Shown here in pieces: positions 9,332-17,525 of a stretch of DNA of 46,770 nt (its first letter is position 1; the number at the start of each line of letters is the position of its first letter). Both the position numbers and the translations under genes were made by a program. Origin of the DNA: a virus; IMG/VR virus record IMGVR_UViG_3300003690_003627, positions 1-46,770 of that record; one strand, 5' to 3'. Below the pieces are notes generated by a model. The model did not search any database, was not told the DNA's origin, and saw only the letters and a list, made by a program, of their open reading frames with translations.

Positions 9332-9523
9332 TTATTGTTTTCTCCTAGACCACCAACACAAACCAACATAAGAGCAAAAAAACACTGCTGACAGGCAATA
9401 GAAAATTAAAGCTGTAGTCCAATAAGAACCTGTCCAGTCTAGAAACCCCTTGAATACGACATCGTAACCAAGAGGGCAAAAGAATGTTGCCGTCATAAGA
9501 CAAAATGTTGCTAGCCTGTCCAC
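9332..9523 (-). CDS. Small two-pass membrane protein
   Basis: 63 residues from a GTG start at 9523, with GGAG seven bases upstream. It has two hydrophobic segments (ATFCLMTATFFCPLGYDVVF and ALIFYCLSAVFFCSYVGLCW) and a basic tail SRRKQ, as in holins and other small phage inner-membrane proteins. Its TAA touches the ATG of the next gene. It overlaps most of another frame (9345-9578) that has its own SD; see that entry. No function is assigned. Confidence 0.55.
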   Translation of the reverse strand: MDRLATFCLMTATFFCPLGYDVVFKGFLDWTGSYWTTALIFYCLSAVFFCSYVGLCWWSRRKQ

Positions 9524-9578
9524 TCGTTGTCTCCGAAGGTTCAGGTTCCGTCTTGTCGGACTCCGAATCTGGTTCCAT
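9345..9578 (-). CDS. Overlapping alternative frame: acidic N-terminus, hydrophobic C-terminus
   Basis: The ATG at 9578 (AAGGA nine bases upstream; another ATG at 9587 abuts the SD) opens a 77-residue frame: a hydrophilic acidic start (MEPDSESDKTEPEPSETTSG), then a C-terminal hydrophobic segment (NFLLPVSSVFLLLCWFVLVV). It overlaps the 63-residue membrane frame in the +1 register. Either two nested genes exist, as in some lysis cassettes, or one gene has suffered a frameshift that separates the acidic head from the two-pass membrane tail. Confidence 0.35.
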   Translation of the reverse strand: MEPDSESDKTEPEPSETTSGQASNILSYDGNILLPSWLRCRIQGVSRLDRFLLDYSFNFLLPVSSVFLLLCWFVLVV

Positions 9579-9626
9579 GTTATTCATTCCTTGTTATTTA
9601 TTATATTGAAAAACTTAAAAATCCTC

Positions 9627-10301
9627 TTATCCTCGAACGTGACGCGGGATTTCAATATTCATCAGATCATTAAGAGTGTAATCAGCACTGCCTCTTGGAA
9701 ATTTAATAGCCCATCGATCAGCAGCAAAACTCAATGCACTATGCATACTAGAAAAATATTCTCCAGCAGGTGCATATACTTTCTTTTTTTTATCTTCAGG
9801 CAATCTTTTGATACCAGCAAAAAAACGTTTCTTTAAATCTTTAGTTCTTGCGGGACCAACAACAATAAAATAATCACCATTTGTTGTATAATCATGACCT
9901 TCCCAGCGAAAATAACTACCTGGACCTAAAGTCTTGTTGTAACGTTTTTTCATAGGAGCAGACTTTTCATGATAATGTTCTGTCCATTTAATGCCTCTAT
10001 CTCGTATTCGTCTTTTACTCTTACGACTTCCAGGAGGAGGTGGAGTGTAGCTTCTAGCTTGTTTGTTTAAATTAAACACTGACATTGGAATCTCCCGTTC
10101 TCGTTCTTTCTGTTTTTCAACATATGCTTTCGCATCTTCTTCATTCGCAAAACGATGTTCACTGCCATTAGGGAAAACCACACTAGTCGTATTATTATAA
10201 AAAACAGGCTCACCTATTTTTTTTGCTTTATTCATGGCATGCCATCTAGTTCTCAGTTCCTCGTCCAGTTCCTCGTAACCTGATGTTGTAATCACCCTCA
10301 T
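9627..10301 (-). CDS. Hypothetical virion-region protein with internal start
   Basis: 224 residues, ATG at 10301 inside the stop of the portal gene (ATGA overlap, GGGAG eight bases upstream). It is basic, with a Pro-rich run (YTPPPPGSRKSKRR) and no known domain. An internal ATG at 10085 (Met73) has a strong SD (GGGAG, six bases upstream) and would give a 152-residue protein starting MSVFNLNKQARS, which matches an FNLxK signature seen at or near starts of other proteins here. Translational coupling to the portal suggests a head or neck role. Confidence 0.6.
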   Translation of the reverse strand: MRVITTSGYEELDEELRTRWHAMNKAKKIGEPVFYNNTTSVVFPNGSEHRFANEEDAKAYVEKQKEREREIPMSVFNLNKQARSYTPPPPGSRKSKRRIRDRGIKWTEHYHEKSAPMKKRYNKTLGPGSYFRWEGHDYTTNGDYFIVVGPARTKDLKKRFFAGIKRLPEDKKKKVYAPAGEYFSSMHSALSFAADRWAIKFPRGSADYTLNDLMNIEIPRHVRG

Positions 10302-13300
10302 TTCTCAGGCTCCCCAATTAAAATCTCTATACCCAAACCGCCATCAAGATCCCTAATAGCAACAGCAATATCTTCTTCAGTCATGCTTCCAATAAATCTA
10401 GTAAATGATGCAAATTTATTAAACTGCTCGTCATCCGTAGAAGATTTTTTCAATGCTTCAGATGCTTCTACAATATTTTTATATACAATATCTTGAATCG
10501 CATCCATGTGCTCGTCAATTGCATCTTCGCGGAATCTTAATATCCTCCAGCCAACACTCGCAAGTTTCTGATCACGTGCTTGATCTTTTTGTTTTAAGTC
10601 TTCACGCTCATGCCATGCCTTGCCGTCCGATTCTATTCCTATTCCAATTTCAGGATAAGCAAAATCTAACATAAAAGGTTGCTGTTGGCCAGGCAACTTA
10701 ACTTGATACTGACCAAATAAAGAAAAAGGAACGTCAAGAGTATTCAACATTTTATACATCTTCTGTTCTAAGCTAGTTAGACGAATAATCTTTGTTTGAA
10801 CAGGCGCAGGTTCTTCTTGCTTTTGACCCTTGCCTCTTTTACTAATTTGAAGACCCCCAGGCTGTGTAGGAGCACTAGCTGCCATAGGCATGCCACCGCC
10901 AACTGGAGGTGCTTCCATACCAGGCGCACCTCCCATGCCCATACCACCTTCCATTCCGGGCATACCACCTTCCATTCCGGGCATACCTTCCATTCCGGGC
11001 ATACCGCCTCCACCCATAGGCATACCTCCCATACCTCCCATAGCACCACCACCGCCGCCGCCAGCCATTAATTGTCCTGATTGCATTGCTACTACTTGTT
11101 CTTCTCTTAATTTCTCCTGTTCGATGTCATAATCAAGTTCAAATTCTTCACATAAGGTTTGACCCGAAAGAAGAGCTTTATCATATAGCTGTAAGAATAA
11201 TTGCAACATATTAGACTTATCTCTAAGCTTCATGTCATTCCACTTAAGAGTAGGATATAAGAAAACATCTTTACCTATCTCTTCTGATTCTTCTTCATCT
11301 ATAAAACCCTGCATCATAGCCATGGGTAAAAAGATTTTCTTCTCAACCCATTTAGATAATTTCTGTTGCCATCTCTCTAAACGTTTAATAAGAACTTCTA
11401 CGCCTACCTGGGCAGAACTATAAGCTCCAGCCTCTCCGTTCATCAGAGCTTGGTTCATCATGAAACCATCTAGTATCTCTCTACCAATATTTTCTAATTC
11501 AGAACTAATGTTGTGGATCTTTGATGCCGCTCCCTCCCATGAATATTCAAATGCATGGTGCGTAACTATGGTCAAGTTAGGATCATTAGCAACAGCAGAC
11601 AATTGAGACTGCACACTCGACAGGTCATCTTCAGAAGCAGGACGATCTTTATCTCCAACTTTTACAATTCTTAAAGGCAAGATTAATCGTTCAGCAACAA
11701 TCCAATTAGCCGTCATGATTTTTGTTTTATAGGCTAATATAGTAAACATACGTCGCAGCAAAGCCGTACCATATGAAGAATAAGAACTACCACTATGCTT
11801 AATATGACTAATAGAGCGGTTTGATAAAGGTATAGGTTTACCCGATGCCACTAAATCAAGCAATTTAGGAGGCAGCTTGTCGTATATCTCTTTAGGTTCT
11901 CTGCGTTGCACAAGCATACGCAATTCTTCATCAGGCATTAACGCAATAACAGAATCTTTAGCTAATACGTTAGTTTGCACCTCGATATAGTCTGGGTTCA
12001 TAATCACAATGCGACTAAAAGTTCCATCAGGATGATTACATTCTACACCATCTTCTGTGAATCCCGATCCTCCACAAGATTCACATTGAATTTCTAAAAA
12101 CGGAAAGACATCACCAATTAAGTAATGTTCAAAACTGATATATGTGCACCATTCAGCAAGATCTATATCCTCAACAAAACTTTCAAAATACTTAAGTATC
12201 TTTTTATTCTTACATTCAAGTTTGAATCCAGACATCGGGAAAAAACTATAAAAATCTATACCTGCTGCAACCTTGGGTTCGTTGTCATAATAAAAACGGC
12301 AATTACTAGCAACAAACCCACTAGCAACAAAAGCTCTTTCAGGATCAATTTGTAAATCATAGCCCTTGCCAGTGTATTGAAATTCTTTGATTTCTGAAAT
12401 AGGTTGCGCTAAATACGTAACTCCATCTTCTTCGTAGAGAAAACGTAGTTGACGTTGTTTTTTAGGTTTAAACCCTGGCGGTAGTTTATCACTACGCATA
12501 TAAGGCTGAAGTTTTGGAACTTCAGAAGATGGAATGATTATTTTATAACACCATTCAGAATCAGTTTTATAATGCTCACCATACAAAGGAAAACGATTCA
12601 AAGAAGAAGATATTCCTACCGACAGCAACATCCAATATATCTGTTCAGCCATATCACAAGAATAATTACTTGCAACAAGCTTACCTTTCCGTGGTGTAAA
12701 ACAACCATCTCCATCAAAATAACCTCCTAGTATATGGAGTCTAGATTCTTTGTCTAGAGAGAAAACACCTGAAGTAAATTTCTTATTAGTACGTTTTCCA
12801 GTAATATATTTATTATAGAATTCCCAACTCTCTTTTCCTAACTGACAGACACGCCAACCATCTCCATCCCCATGTTTAACAGATCTTGTTGTTCCGCTGA
12901 AACTATTTTTAGCCCAAAGCTCCAATTCAGGCACATGATAATCATTTTTATTTGTTGTAAAATTCATATTATAACTATGCTCTGGTTTGCTCAAACAACC
13001 ATCAGCTACACATACACCAAGCAACCAAGCTTTATTGACTTCTAAAGACACTAAGCCAACTTTAGGCAATGGAGCAATTAAGAAATCTTCTTTAGTAATA
13101 TCTTGAGCTTCTTTTCTACAAATCAAATGATCAGGAAAAACGATACAAGGTTTATCTCCACCTTCAGGGATGCCTTTGCGCCTACGATGTTCTGCATTCT
13201 TTTGACATTTTCTCTTATGTCTATATGTTTTGCCATCGATTACCAATATCTTATGTTCTTCAGTAACCGCTAGAGGACGCCAGTAGCCATAAGCAGAAAT

Positions 13301-13777
13301 TTCAAAACTTCTTTTACCTTTGCATTTTCGAACACCAAAATGTTTTGGTTTCCTGAGTTCTCCTTGAGCACCTAGTATTTCTTCACTATCAATATTTGCA
13401 TATAATGTTCCCCCTGTAATTGGATCTACACAAGGGTCATCAGTCACAAGAAAATTCAAATCTTTGATATCTACGGAAGTAAAATCTGACCTAAGTATCT
13501 GTGAATAAGGAAGATATAGCCATTGACTTACTTCTCTTCTCTTCGAGGCAATTTGCCAGTTTTGGGGCGTATGTAGAGGCGAGAAGAACATTGGTTGTGT
13601 AAACACAACACTTGCGGCAGAGCCAGAGAATTGAGAAGTTTTAGTCAGAGGCGTATTTGCTACTGTAGGGCTAGCATATTGTTGTCCCACTGTATTAGCA
13701 ACAGGTTCACCTCCATTGGCATTAACAATTTTTTGTTTTATATTTTTATCTGCGATATTAATTTTAATAGGGGGCAT
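10298..13777 (-). CDS. Portal protein with intein and C-terminal Vsr/DUF559-like nuclease domain
   Basis: 1159 codons; 782 residues after removing an intein (residues 116-492). The body resembles large-phage portals: EVSQWLYLPYSQILRSDF, a clip/stem region around ALLRRMFTILAYKTKIMTAN, and a zinc-like cluster CESCGG...GVEC. The portal is the dodecameric DNA channel at the head vertex. After a Gly/Met-rich linker (about 905-975) comes a separate domain (about 991-1099) with LDFAYPEIGIGIESDGKAWH, a K..D..RD helix and GWRILRFREDAI. This is the PD-(D/E)xK layout of DUF559 and Vsr nucleases: Asp1038, Glu1049, Asp1051/Lys1053, His1055. SD AAGG six bases before ATG. Portal call by motif and order; the nuclease fold is clear by pattern, its activity unknown. 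Confidence 0.85.
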   Translation of the reverse strand: MPPIKINIADKNIKQKIVNANGGEPVANTVGQQYASPTVANTPLTKTSQFSGSAASVVFTQPMFFSPLHTPQNWQIASKRREVSQWLYLPYSQILRSDFTSVDIKDLNFLVTDDPCVDPITGGTLYANIDSEEILGAQGELRKPKHFGVRKCKGKRSFEISAYGYWRPLAVTEEHKILVIDGKTYRHKRKCQKNAEHRRRKGIPEGGDKPCIVFPDHLICRKEAQDITKEDFLIAPLPKVGLVSLEVNKAWLLGVCVADGCLSKPEHSYNMNFTTNKNDYHVPELELWAKNSFSGTTRSVKHGDGDGWRVCQLGKESWEFYNKYITGKRTNKKFTSGVFSLDKESRLHILGGYFDGDGCFTPRKGKLVASNYSCDMAEQIYWMLLSVGISSSLNRFPLYGEHYKTDSEWCYKIIIPSSEVPKLQPYMRSDKLPPGFKPKKQRQLRFLYEEDGVTYLAQPISEIKEFQYTGKGYDLQIDPERAFVASGFVASNCRFYYDNEPKVAAGIDFYSFFPMSGFKLECKNKKILKYFESFVEDIDLAEWCTYISFEHYLIGDVFPFLEIQCESCGGSGFTEDGVECNHPDGTFSRIVIMNPDYIEVQTNVLAKDSVIALMPDEELRMLVQRREPKEIYDKLPPKLLDLVASGKPIPLSNRSISHIKHSGSSYSSYGTALLRRMFTILAYKTKIMTANWIVAERLILPLRIVKVGDKDRPASEDDLSSVQSQLSAVANDPNLTIVTHHAFEYSWEGAASKIHNISSELENIGREILDGFMMNQALMNGEAGAYSSAQVGVEVLIKRLERWQQKLSKWVEKKIFLPMAMMQGFIDEEESEEIGKDVFLYPTLKWNDMKLRDKSNMLQLFLQLYDKALLSGQTLCEEFELDYDIEQEKLREEQVVAMQSGQLMAGGGGGGAMGGMGGMPMGGGGMPGMEGMPGMEGGMPGMEGGMGMGGAPGMEAPPVGGGMPMAASAPTQPGGLQISKRGKGQKQEEPAPVQTKIIRLTSLEQKMYKMLNTLDVPFSLFGQYQVKLPGQQQPFMLDFAYPEIGIGIESDGKAWHEREDLKQKDQARDQKLASVGWRILRFREDAIDEHMDAIQDIVYKNIVEASEALKKSSTDDEQFNKFASFTRFIGSMTEEDIAVAIRDLDGGLGIEILIGEPEK
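10481..10807 (-). other. Nuclease-like domain at the portal C-terminus
   Basis: Residues about 991-1099 of the portal. Visible: LEQKMYKMLNTL helix, an LDFAYPE strand (Asp1038, Glu1043), IGIGIESDGKAWHE (Glu1049, Asp1051, Lys1053, His1055), a charged helix ending in RD, and GWRILRF. This order (strand D, ExDGxxWH, helix with RD, GWrvlrf) is shared by DUF559 and Vsr-type endonucleases. Some 60 further residues follow and are not recognised. Confidence 0.75.
10938..11006 (-). repeat. Tandem repeat coding Gly/Met/Pro-rich portal linker
   Basis: About three imperfect copies of a 21-base unit (plus-strand gggcataccaccttccattc) encode MPGMEG-type units joining the portal body to its nuclease-like domain. 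A flexible, low-complexity linker is expected. Confidence 0.8.
12302..13432 (-). other. Intein with LAGLIDADG endonuclease in the portal
   Basis: 377 residues, Cys116 to Asn492 of the portal. Block A is CVDPITGGTLYANIDSEE; block B AVTEEHK has Thr-x-x-His; endonuclease motifs are WLLGVCVADGC and ILGGYFDGDGC. The C-terminus reads GFVAS-N|C, so the usual penultimate His is Ser, and FVAS appears twice in tandem (FVASGFVAS). Exteins join as VTDDP-CRFYYDNEP. Inteins without the penultimate His can splice but often slowly. Confidence 0.9.
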
Positions 13778-13785
13778 AGTTTACC

Positions 13786-14316
13786 TTATTCATCGATACA
13801 AAGTTGCATACAAGCTTGTTCCGCGTCATCACAATCCAAAGAACACGATCCATCTGAAGAATCGACATTTTCAGGCTCACTTGTTATAGTATGAAAAGTT
13901 TTAGATTTATACACATCAGATACATTAGTATGTTTGTCTTCTTCTTTATCTTTTTCCGCTAAAATAAACTTATGTTCTTTACTATCATATACTAGACCTG
14001 TATCTGCCAAACGTCTTCCTGGTTGTATATAAGTAGGATATTTCGTATGTTTTCCAGGTTTATCAGGTGCATTTTTAGATGGACCTAATTGAGCCACTTC
14101 TGTGCACAACCTACCACAATTACAACGACAGCCGGGATCAAAACCACCATGAGTAGGAGAGGCTAATTGATTACCGCACTGACTACAATAATATTGTGGT
14201 TTTTGACGATCCTCAGACTTGATATCTAAGATACCTTTAGGACCGGGTTTACTATCAGTATCAAAAGGATCTCTGAGAGGTGCTAGAGGTTTGAGTTGAG
14301 CTTCTTTTAGTTTACT
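13786..14316 (-). CDS. Zinc-ribbon frame without start codon, reached by -1 frameshift
   Basis: 176 codons open from the A10 run to TAA at 13786. From the slip site it reads SKLKEAQLKPLAPLRDPFD, a zinc ribbon YYCSQCGNQLAS...GCRCNCGRLCTE, then a charged tail ending in CSLDCDDAEQACMQLCIDE. In this frame a TAA lies upstream near 14372 and no ATG or GTG occurs before the zinc ribbon; the first usable codon is a TTG at 14109, which would cut the ribbon in half. The natural reading is a C-terminal extension of the 563-residue protein upstream, giving 737 residues in total. A homopolymer length error would give the same picture. Confidence 0.65.
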   Translation of the reverse strand, partial: SKLKEAQLKPLAPLRDPFDTDSKPGPKGILDIKSEDRQKPQYYCSQCGNQLASPTHGGFDPGCRCNCGRLCTEVAQLGPSKNAPDKPGKHTKYPTYIQPGRRLADTGLVYDSKEHKFILAEKDKEEDKHTNVSDVYKSKTFHTITSEPENVDSSDGSCSLDCDDAEQACMQLCIDE

Positions 14317-15998
14317 TTTTTTTTTGGAGCAACTGCGCGAAGAAAACCTGGAGAAGCAATTTTTGTCATTTTATTATTAGAATGCGCTGCTGTTGATTCC
14401 ACTATACTAAATACATCAGGAAGATACCCTTTACGAGTAAGCACATGTCCCTCAAAAGCAGTACGAACATCCTTATTATCTATCAAATATCCAGCACCCT
14501 GATCATTCCGAAAATCATCTGGGTCTTCAATAAACTTGTCTGCAAGACTTATTCCAAATCGAACAGCATTCCCATGACCCCCAAATTCTTCTTTTGTTTC
14601 GTAAGCAGGATCAATCAATCCCATTTCATCCATTACATCCTGTGGAGGGTTTCCTGCCTTCTCGATATCTTCTTCAACTTCTCTAATCCGATCAGGATCC
14701 TTCGTCATAATCGGTCCAATAGCAGTTTTCACATTACCTTTTTTACTTGCTTCAAGCCAATTAAAAGGAGCAGACGTATCTGAATTAGGTCCATAGCCTC
14801 TGTTATCTTCTGCTCGATTAGCTTGCAATCTACTTTCGAGGACACCATATTCAGGAGGACGAGGCTTACGTTTTTGTCCTGGTTTCAATTGCATATTAGA
14901 TGTTTCAGGAATCCACTTATCGACTTCAAAACGTTTTTGAATATATCCACCTACCCAATTACCATCTTTGTCGCGGTAGGGTCGTGAATACTTATCCATG
15001 ATTGTACCGCGCCAGATTGCTTCGTAATCTATATTCCAGACATCATCAAGAGTAAGTCCGAAGCCTTTATTTCTTTCTACGATATGCCAATCTGATACAG
15101 GTTGGCGATAGAATGGATCAAATCGCTTTTCATCTGGTCCCCAGAGGAGAGCATTATCTAATGTTTTTTGTTGAGCAGTTTTGCTCAGGTTAAAACCTTT
15201 ACTGATTTTAACAGATTTAGCAGCTTGTTCAGCTTGCTGTTTAATTTCTTTATTAGCATTCTCTATGATTTTTTTATACATTTTAGACTCACTAAAAACA
15301 TCTGAATTTCTGTCTAATCCTGGTCCTTCTTTATAAGTAGCTTCAACTCCTGATTCTGTATGAGGTAAGACCTGCATCATTTGATTTGCGGCTGTTTCTT
15401 TTTCTCTTGCTGCGCCTGGGTTATGCTCAAGCATTGGATCATAATAAGCTTCAACAGCATCTTTTAGATGCGATCTTGCATTCACTGTTGTTTGTCCATC
15501 TTCAAGCACTACTTCTTGATCTTCTGGCACATCTCCAGCCAACGTATTAAAAACAGTAGAACTATCTACTGTATCTAAATACGTCATTAATTCAGCCGCT
15601 GTGCTAAAATGTGGTTCTTCGAGTTGTCCTTCTTGTACATCCTGTTGTTCTAATGCAAATCCCTCTGGTGATGTTTCTGCACCAAATGGATCTGTAGGAA
15701 CCGCAGGAGGAGGAAATCCTTGTGCTTTTTTTAGGTTGAATTTTTTAGTTTTCGCCATATTATCCATAGCAGGTTCGAGCAACTCGTTAAGAGTTTCATT
15801 GAATGCATCTACATCTGGTTTAGCATCCACTAAAGCCTGGGTGTTATTCATCCGATCTAGAACCTCCCCTGATACCCCTAGCGAAGCTAAATCGTTTGGT
15901 TCGGCACCAGTTATTATTTCCCTCTCTGCGTCGTCAAGAAACGCCAAGCCGAGATTACTTATTTTTTGTACAATCCCTGGTAACGATGGATGCATCAT
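14307..15998 (-). CDS. Hypothetical virion-associated protein (zero-frame product)
   Basis: 563 residues, ATG-ATG at 15998 with GGAG ten bases upstream. It has no known fold. It contains FNLKKAQ (residues 87-93, just after an internal Met81) and FNLSKTAQ (269-276), the signature shared with other head-region proteins. The middle is acidic; the C-terminal half (about 290-420) is aromatic and basic. It ends APKKKVN-TAA at an A10 run from which a -1 shift enters the zinc-ribbon frame. Directly upstream of the portal, so a portal-vertex or internal head role is likely but unproven. Confidence 0.65.
   Translation of the reverse strand: MMHPSLPGIVQKISNLGLAFLDDAEREIITGAEPNDLASLGVSGEVLDRMNNTQALVDAKPDVDAFNETLNELLEPAMDNMAKTKKFNLKKAQGFPPPAVPTDPFGAETSPEGFALEQQDVQEGQLEEPHFSTAAELMTYLDTVDSSTVFNTLAGDVPEDQEVVLEDGQTTVNARSHLKDAVEAYYDPMLEHNPGAAREKETAANQMMQVLPHTESGVEATYKEGPGLDRNSDVFSESKMYKKIIENANKEIKQQAEQAAKSVKISKGFNLSKTAQQKTLDNALLWGPDEKRFDPFYRQPVSDWHIVERNKGFGLTLDDVWNIDYEAIWRGTIMDKYSRPYRDKDGNWVGGYIQKRFEVDKWIPETSNMQLKPGQKRKPRPPEYGVLESRLQANRAEDNRGYGPNSDTSAPFNWLEASKKGNVKTAIGPIMTKDPDRIREVEEDIEKAGNPPQDVMDEMGLIDPAYETKEEFGGHGNAVRFGISLADKFIEDPDDFRNDQGAGYLIDNKDVRTAFEGHVLTRKGYLPDVFSIVESTAAHSNNKMTKIASPGFLRAVAPKKKVN
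14316..14325 (-). promoter_or_regulatory. A10 slippery run, candidate -1 programmed frameshift site
   Basis: Ten consecutive A (minus strand) read CCA AAA AAA AAA GTA AAC TAA in the zero frame. Slipping back one base on the AAA AAA pair gives AAA AGT AAA CTA and enters the zinc-ribbon frame. The zero-frame stop comes two codons after the run. A-runs of this length are known slippery sites, and also common places for sequencing length errors. Confidence 0.55.
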
Positions 15999-16011
15999 TG
16001 TTCATCAACTC

Positions 16012-16794
16012 CTATTTTTCTGGCTCAGTAAGAGTAAACAATCTACTCATAATCTCTGCTGTAGTCACTGGTTTACTTCTTGACACAAAAGCATTTTCTT
16101 GCCTTGCAGCTTTTTCTGCATGCATTTCTTCAGCATGTTTTTCACCATGCGTCTTTTCAGGGACACGATTAAAATCTTTTTCTGTATCAAACATACTGAT
16201 ACCAGATTCAGGAGTTTTAAACTTATATCCGCCATAAGACGCTAATGAACTCACTTGAGAATCTTTTCTCTGGTCAGTTTTCTGTAAATTTTCTGTTAAC
16301 TCTACAATACGCTGATTTTCAGCATCTCGCCTATTATCACGCACTCGTTCTTTTTCAGCATCTACTTTTTCCTTAGTTCCCAATACTGCTCTCAGTTGAT
16401 CTAATTTTTCAGGATTCCAAATTGAATTAGAAGATTCAGATTTTATATGTTTAGAAGGTCCACCGTTGTCACTAACACTACCACAACGAGCAGACATTAC
16501 TTTACGAGAAGTATTGAAGAAAGATTCTGCCTCAAAATTATTTTGCAATTTAGGAGAAACTTGTGGATTTATTTGCTGTTCTTCTCTTGTTTCAGGCGCT
16601 GGCACATCAGCTTCAAGAAAATTCATACGAGATTTTTGTGCATACATATTACCTGAAGTTTGCTTTGTTAGCCTAACAGGAGGTTTAGGTTTATTATTCC
16701 TAGCTTCATTAATAGATTCTACTTCTTTTGAAAGCTTATTATAATCTACACTAAGAAAATTGATAGTATTCTCTTGTGAAACTTTTTGTACCAT
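16012..16794 (-). CDS. Hypothetical protein
   Basis: 260 residues, charged and predicted mostly disordered or helical, ATG at 16794 with AAGGTG upstream; ends in TAG, which also forms the SD-like TAGGAG for the next gene. It contains a long basic/acidic helix (EKVDAEKERVRDNRRDAENQ). No domain is recognised. It lies in a tightly packed run of virion-region genes and is likely a minor head or internal protein. Confidence 0.6.
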   Translation of the reverse strand: MVQKVSQENTINFLSVDYNKLSKEVESINEARNNKPKPPVRLTKQTSGNMYAQKSRMNFLEADVPAPETREEQQINPQVSPKLQNNFEAESFFNTSRKVMSARCGSVSDNGGPSKHIKSESSNSIWNPEKLDQLRAVLGTKEKVDAEKERVRDNRRDAENQRIVELTENLQKTDQRKDSQVSSLASYGGYKFKTPESGISMFDTEKDFNRVPEKTHGEKHAEEMHAEKAARQENAFVSRSKPVTTAEIMSRLFTLTEPEK

Positions 16795-16796
16795 TA

Positions 16797-17495
16797 TTAC
16801 ACCTTTATTAATTTAAGTACTGAATTCGCAAGTTCATCTTTTCCGTTTTTAATCAATTCATATATCGTATTTGCATGTCTTGATGCACTATCCCCTGGAC
16901 TATCTGACTTATCTGATGCTTTACCATATGCTCTATCCAAGACATCTTGAGTAGCATCTGTTTGTCCTTCTGGTTCTGGCGCAACTGAGGTAAATTTAGC
17001 TGTCCAATTATCATCTGCTTCTTGTGCTCCATCGAAATGCAAACCAAATTGTCTTTGTATATCTCTAATAAGCGGTCTAACAAATTTATCTTTATCTATT
17101 TTACCACCATTAGGAGCCTTATTAGGGATAACAACATCTACTGTTTCGTTGCCGTCTCTATCAATAGATGTTTGCGACATTTTACTTTTATAGTCTTGTA
17201 ACCTTCTTGGTTCGAAACCCAACTCTGTAAGTTTTTTAAACACGAACATAGTAAGATCGCCATCGACTTTACTGTCATCGACCTCTGGCTGTTGTTCTTC
17301 CATTTCTGAATCAATAGCATCTTGAGCCATATCTAGATTATAAGCATTCATTTCTGGATTCTGATTATCGAGCATAGGCATATTACTGGTATCGCCAAAG
17401 TTCAAAGGAGAAGCATCTTGCCCACTTTGCATAGTAGGTTCAGTAAATGACTGCGCCTCCATAACACGGCGTTTACCGCTTGGTGCAATAACCAT
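16797..17495 (-). CDS. Hypothetical acidic protein
   Basis: 232 residues, ATG at 17495 with AAGGA nine bases upstream. The N-terminal 80 residues are disordered and rich in Met, Asn and Asp. A folded core about 85-165 (TMFVFKKLTELGFEPRRLQD; VRPLIRDIQRQFGLHF) looks like a small alpha/beta domain, and the C-terminus is a helix (IYELIKNGKDELANSVLKLI). Not recognised. TAA and the next ATG are two bases apart. Confidence 0.6.
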   Translation of the reverse strand: MVIAPSGKRRVMEAQSFTEPTMQSGQDASPLNFGDTSNMPMLDNQNPEMNAYNLDMAQDAIDSEMEEQQPEVDDSKVDGDLTMFVFKKLTELGFEPRRLQDYKSKMSQTSIDRDGNETVDVVIPNKAPNGGKIDKDKFVRPLIRDIQRQFGLHFDGAQEADDNWTAKFTSVAPEPEGQTDATQDVLDRAYGKASDKSDSPGDSASRHANTIYELIKNGKDELANSVLKLIKV

Positions 17496-17525
17496 TAAAG
17501 GCCATCCTTTCTAAAGGAAAACAAA

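Noticed and set aside
13786-14109. Independent 107-residue gene starting at TTG 14109
   Set aside because: It would begin inside the zinc ribbon; the frame is clearly coding for 200 bases upstream, so an extension through frameshift is preferred.
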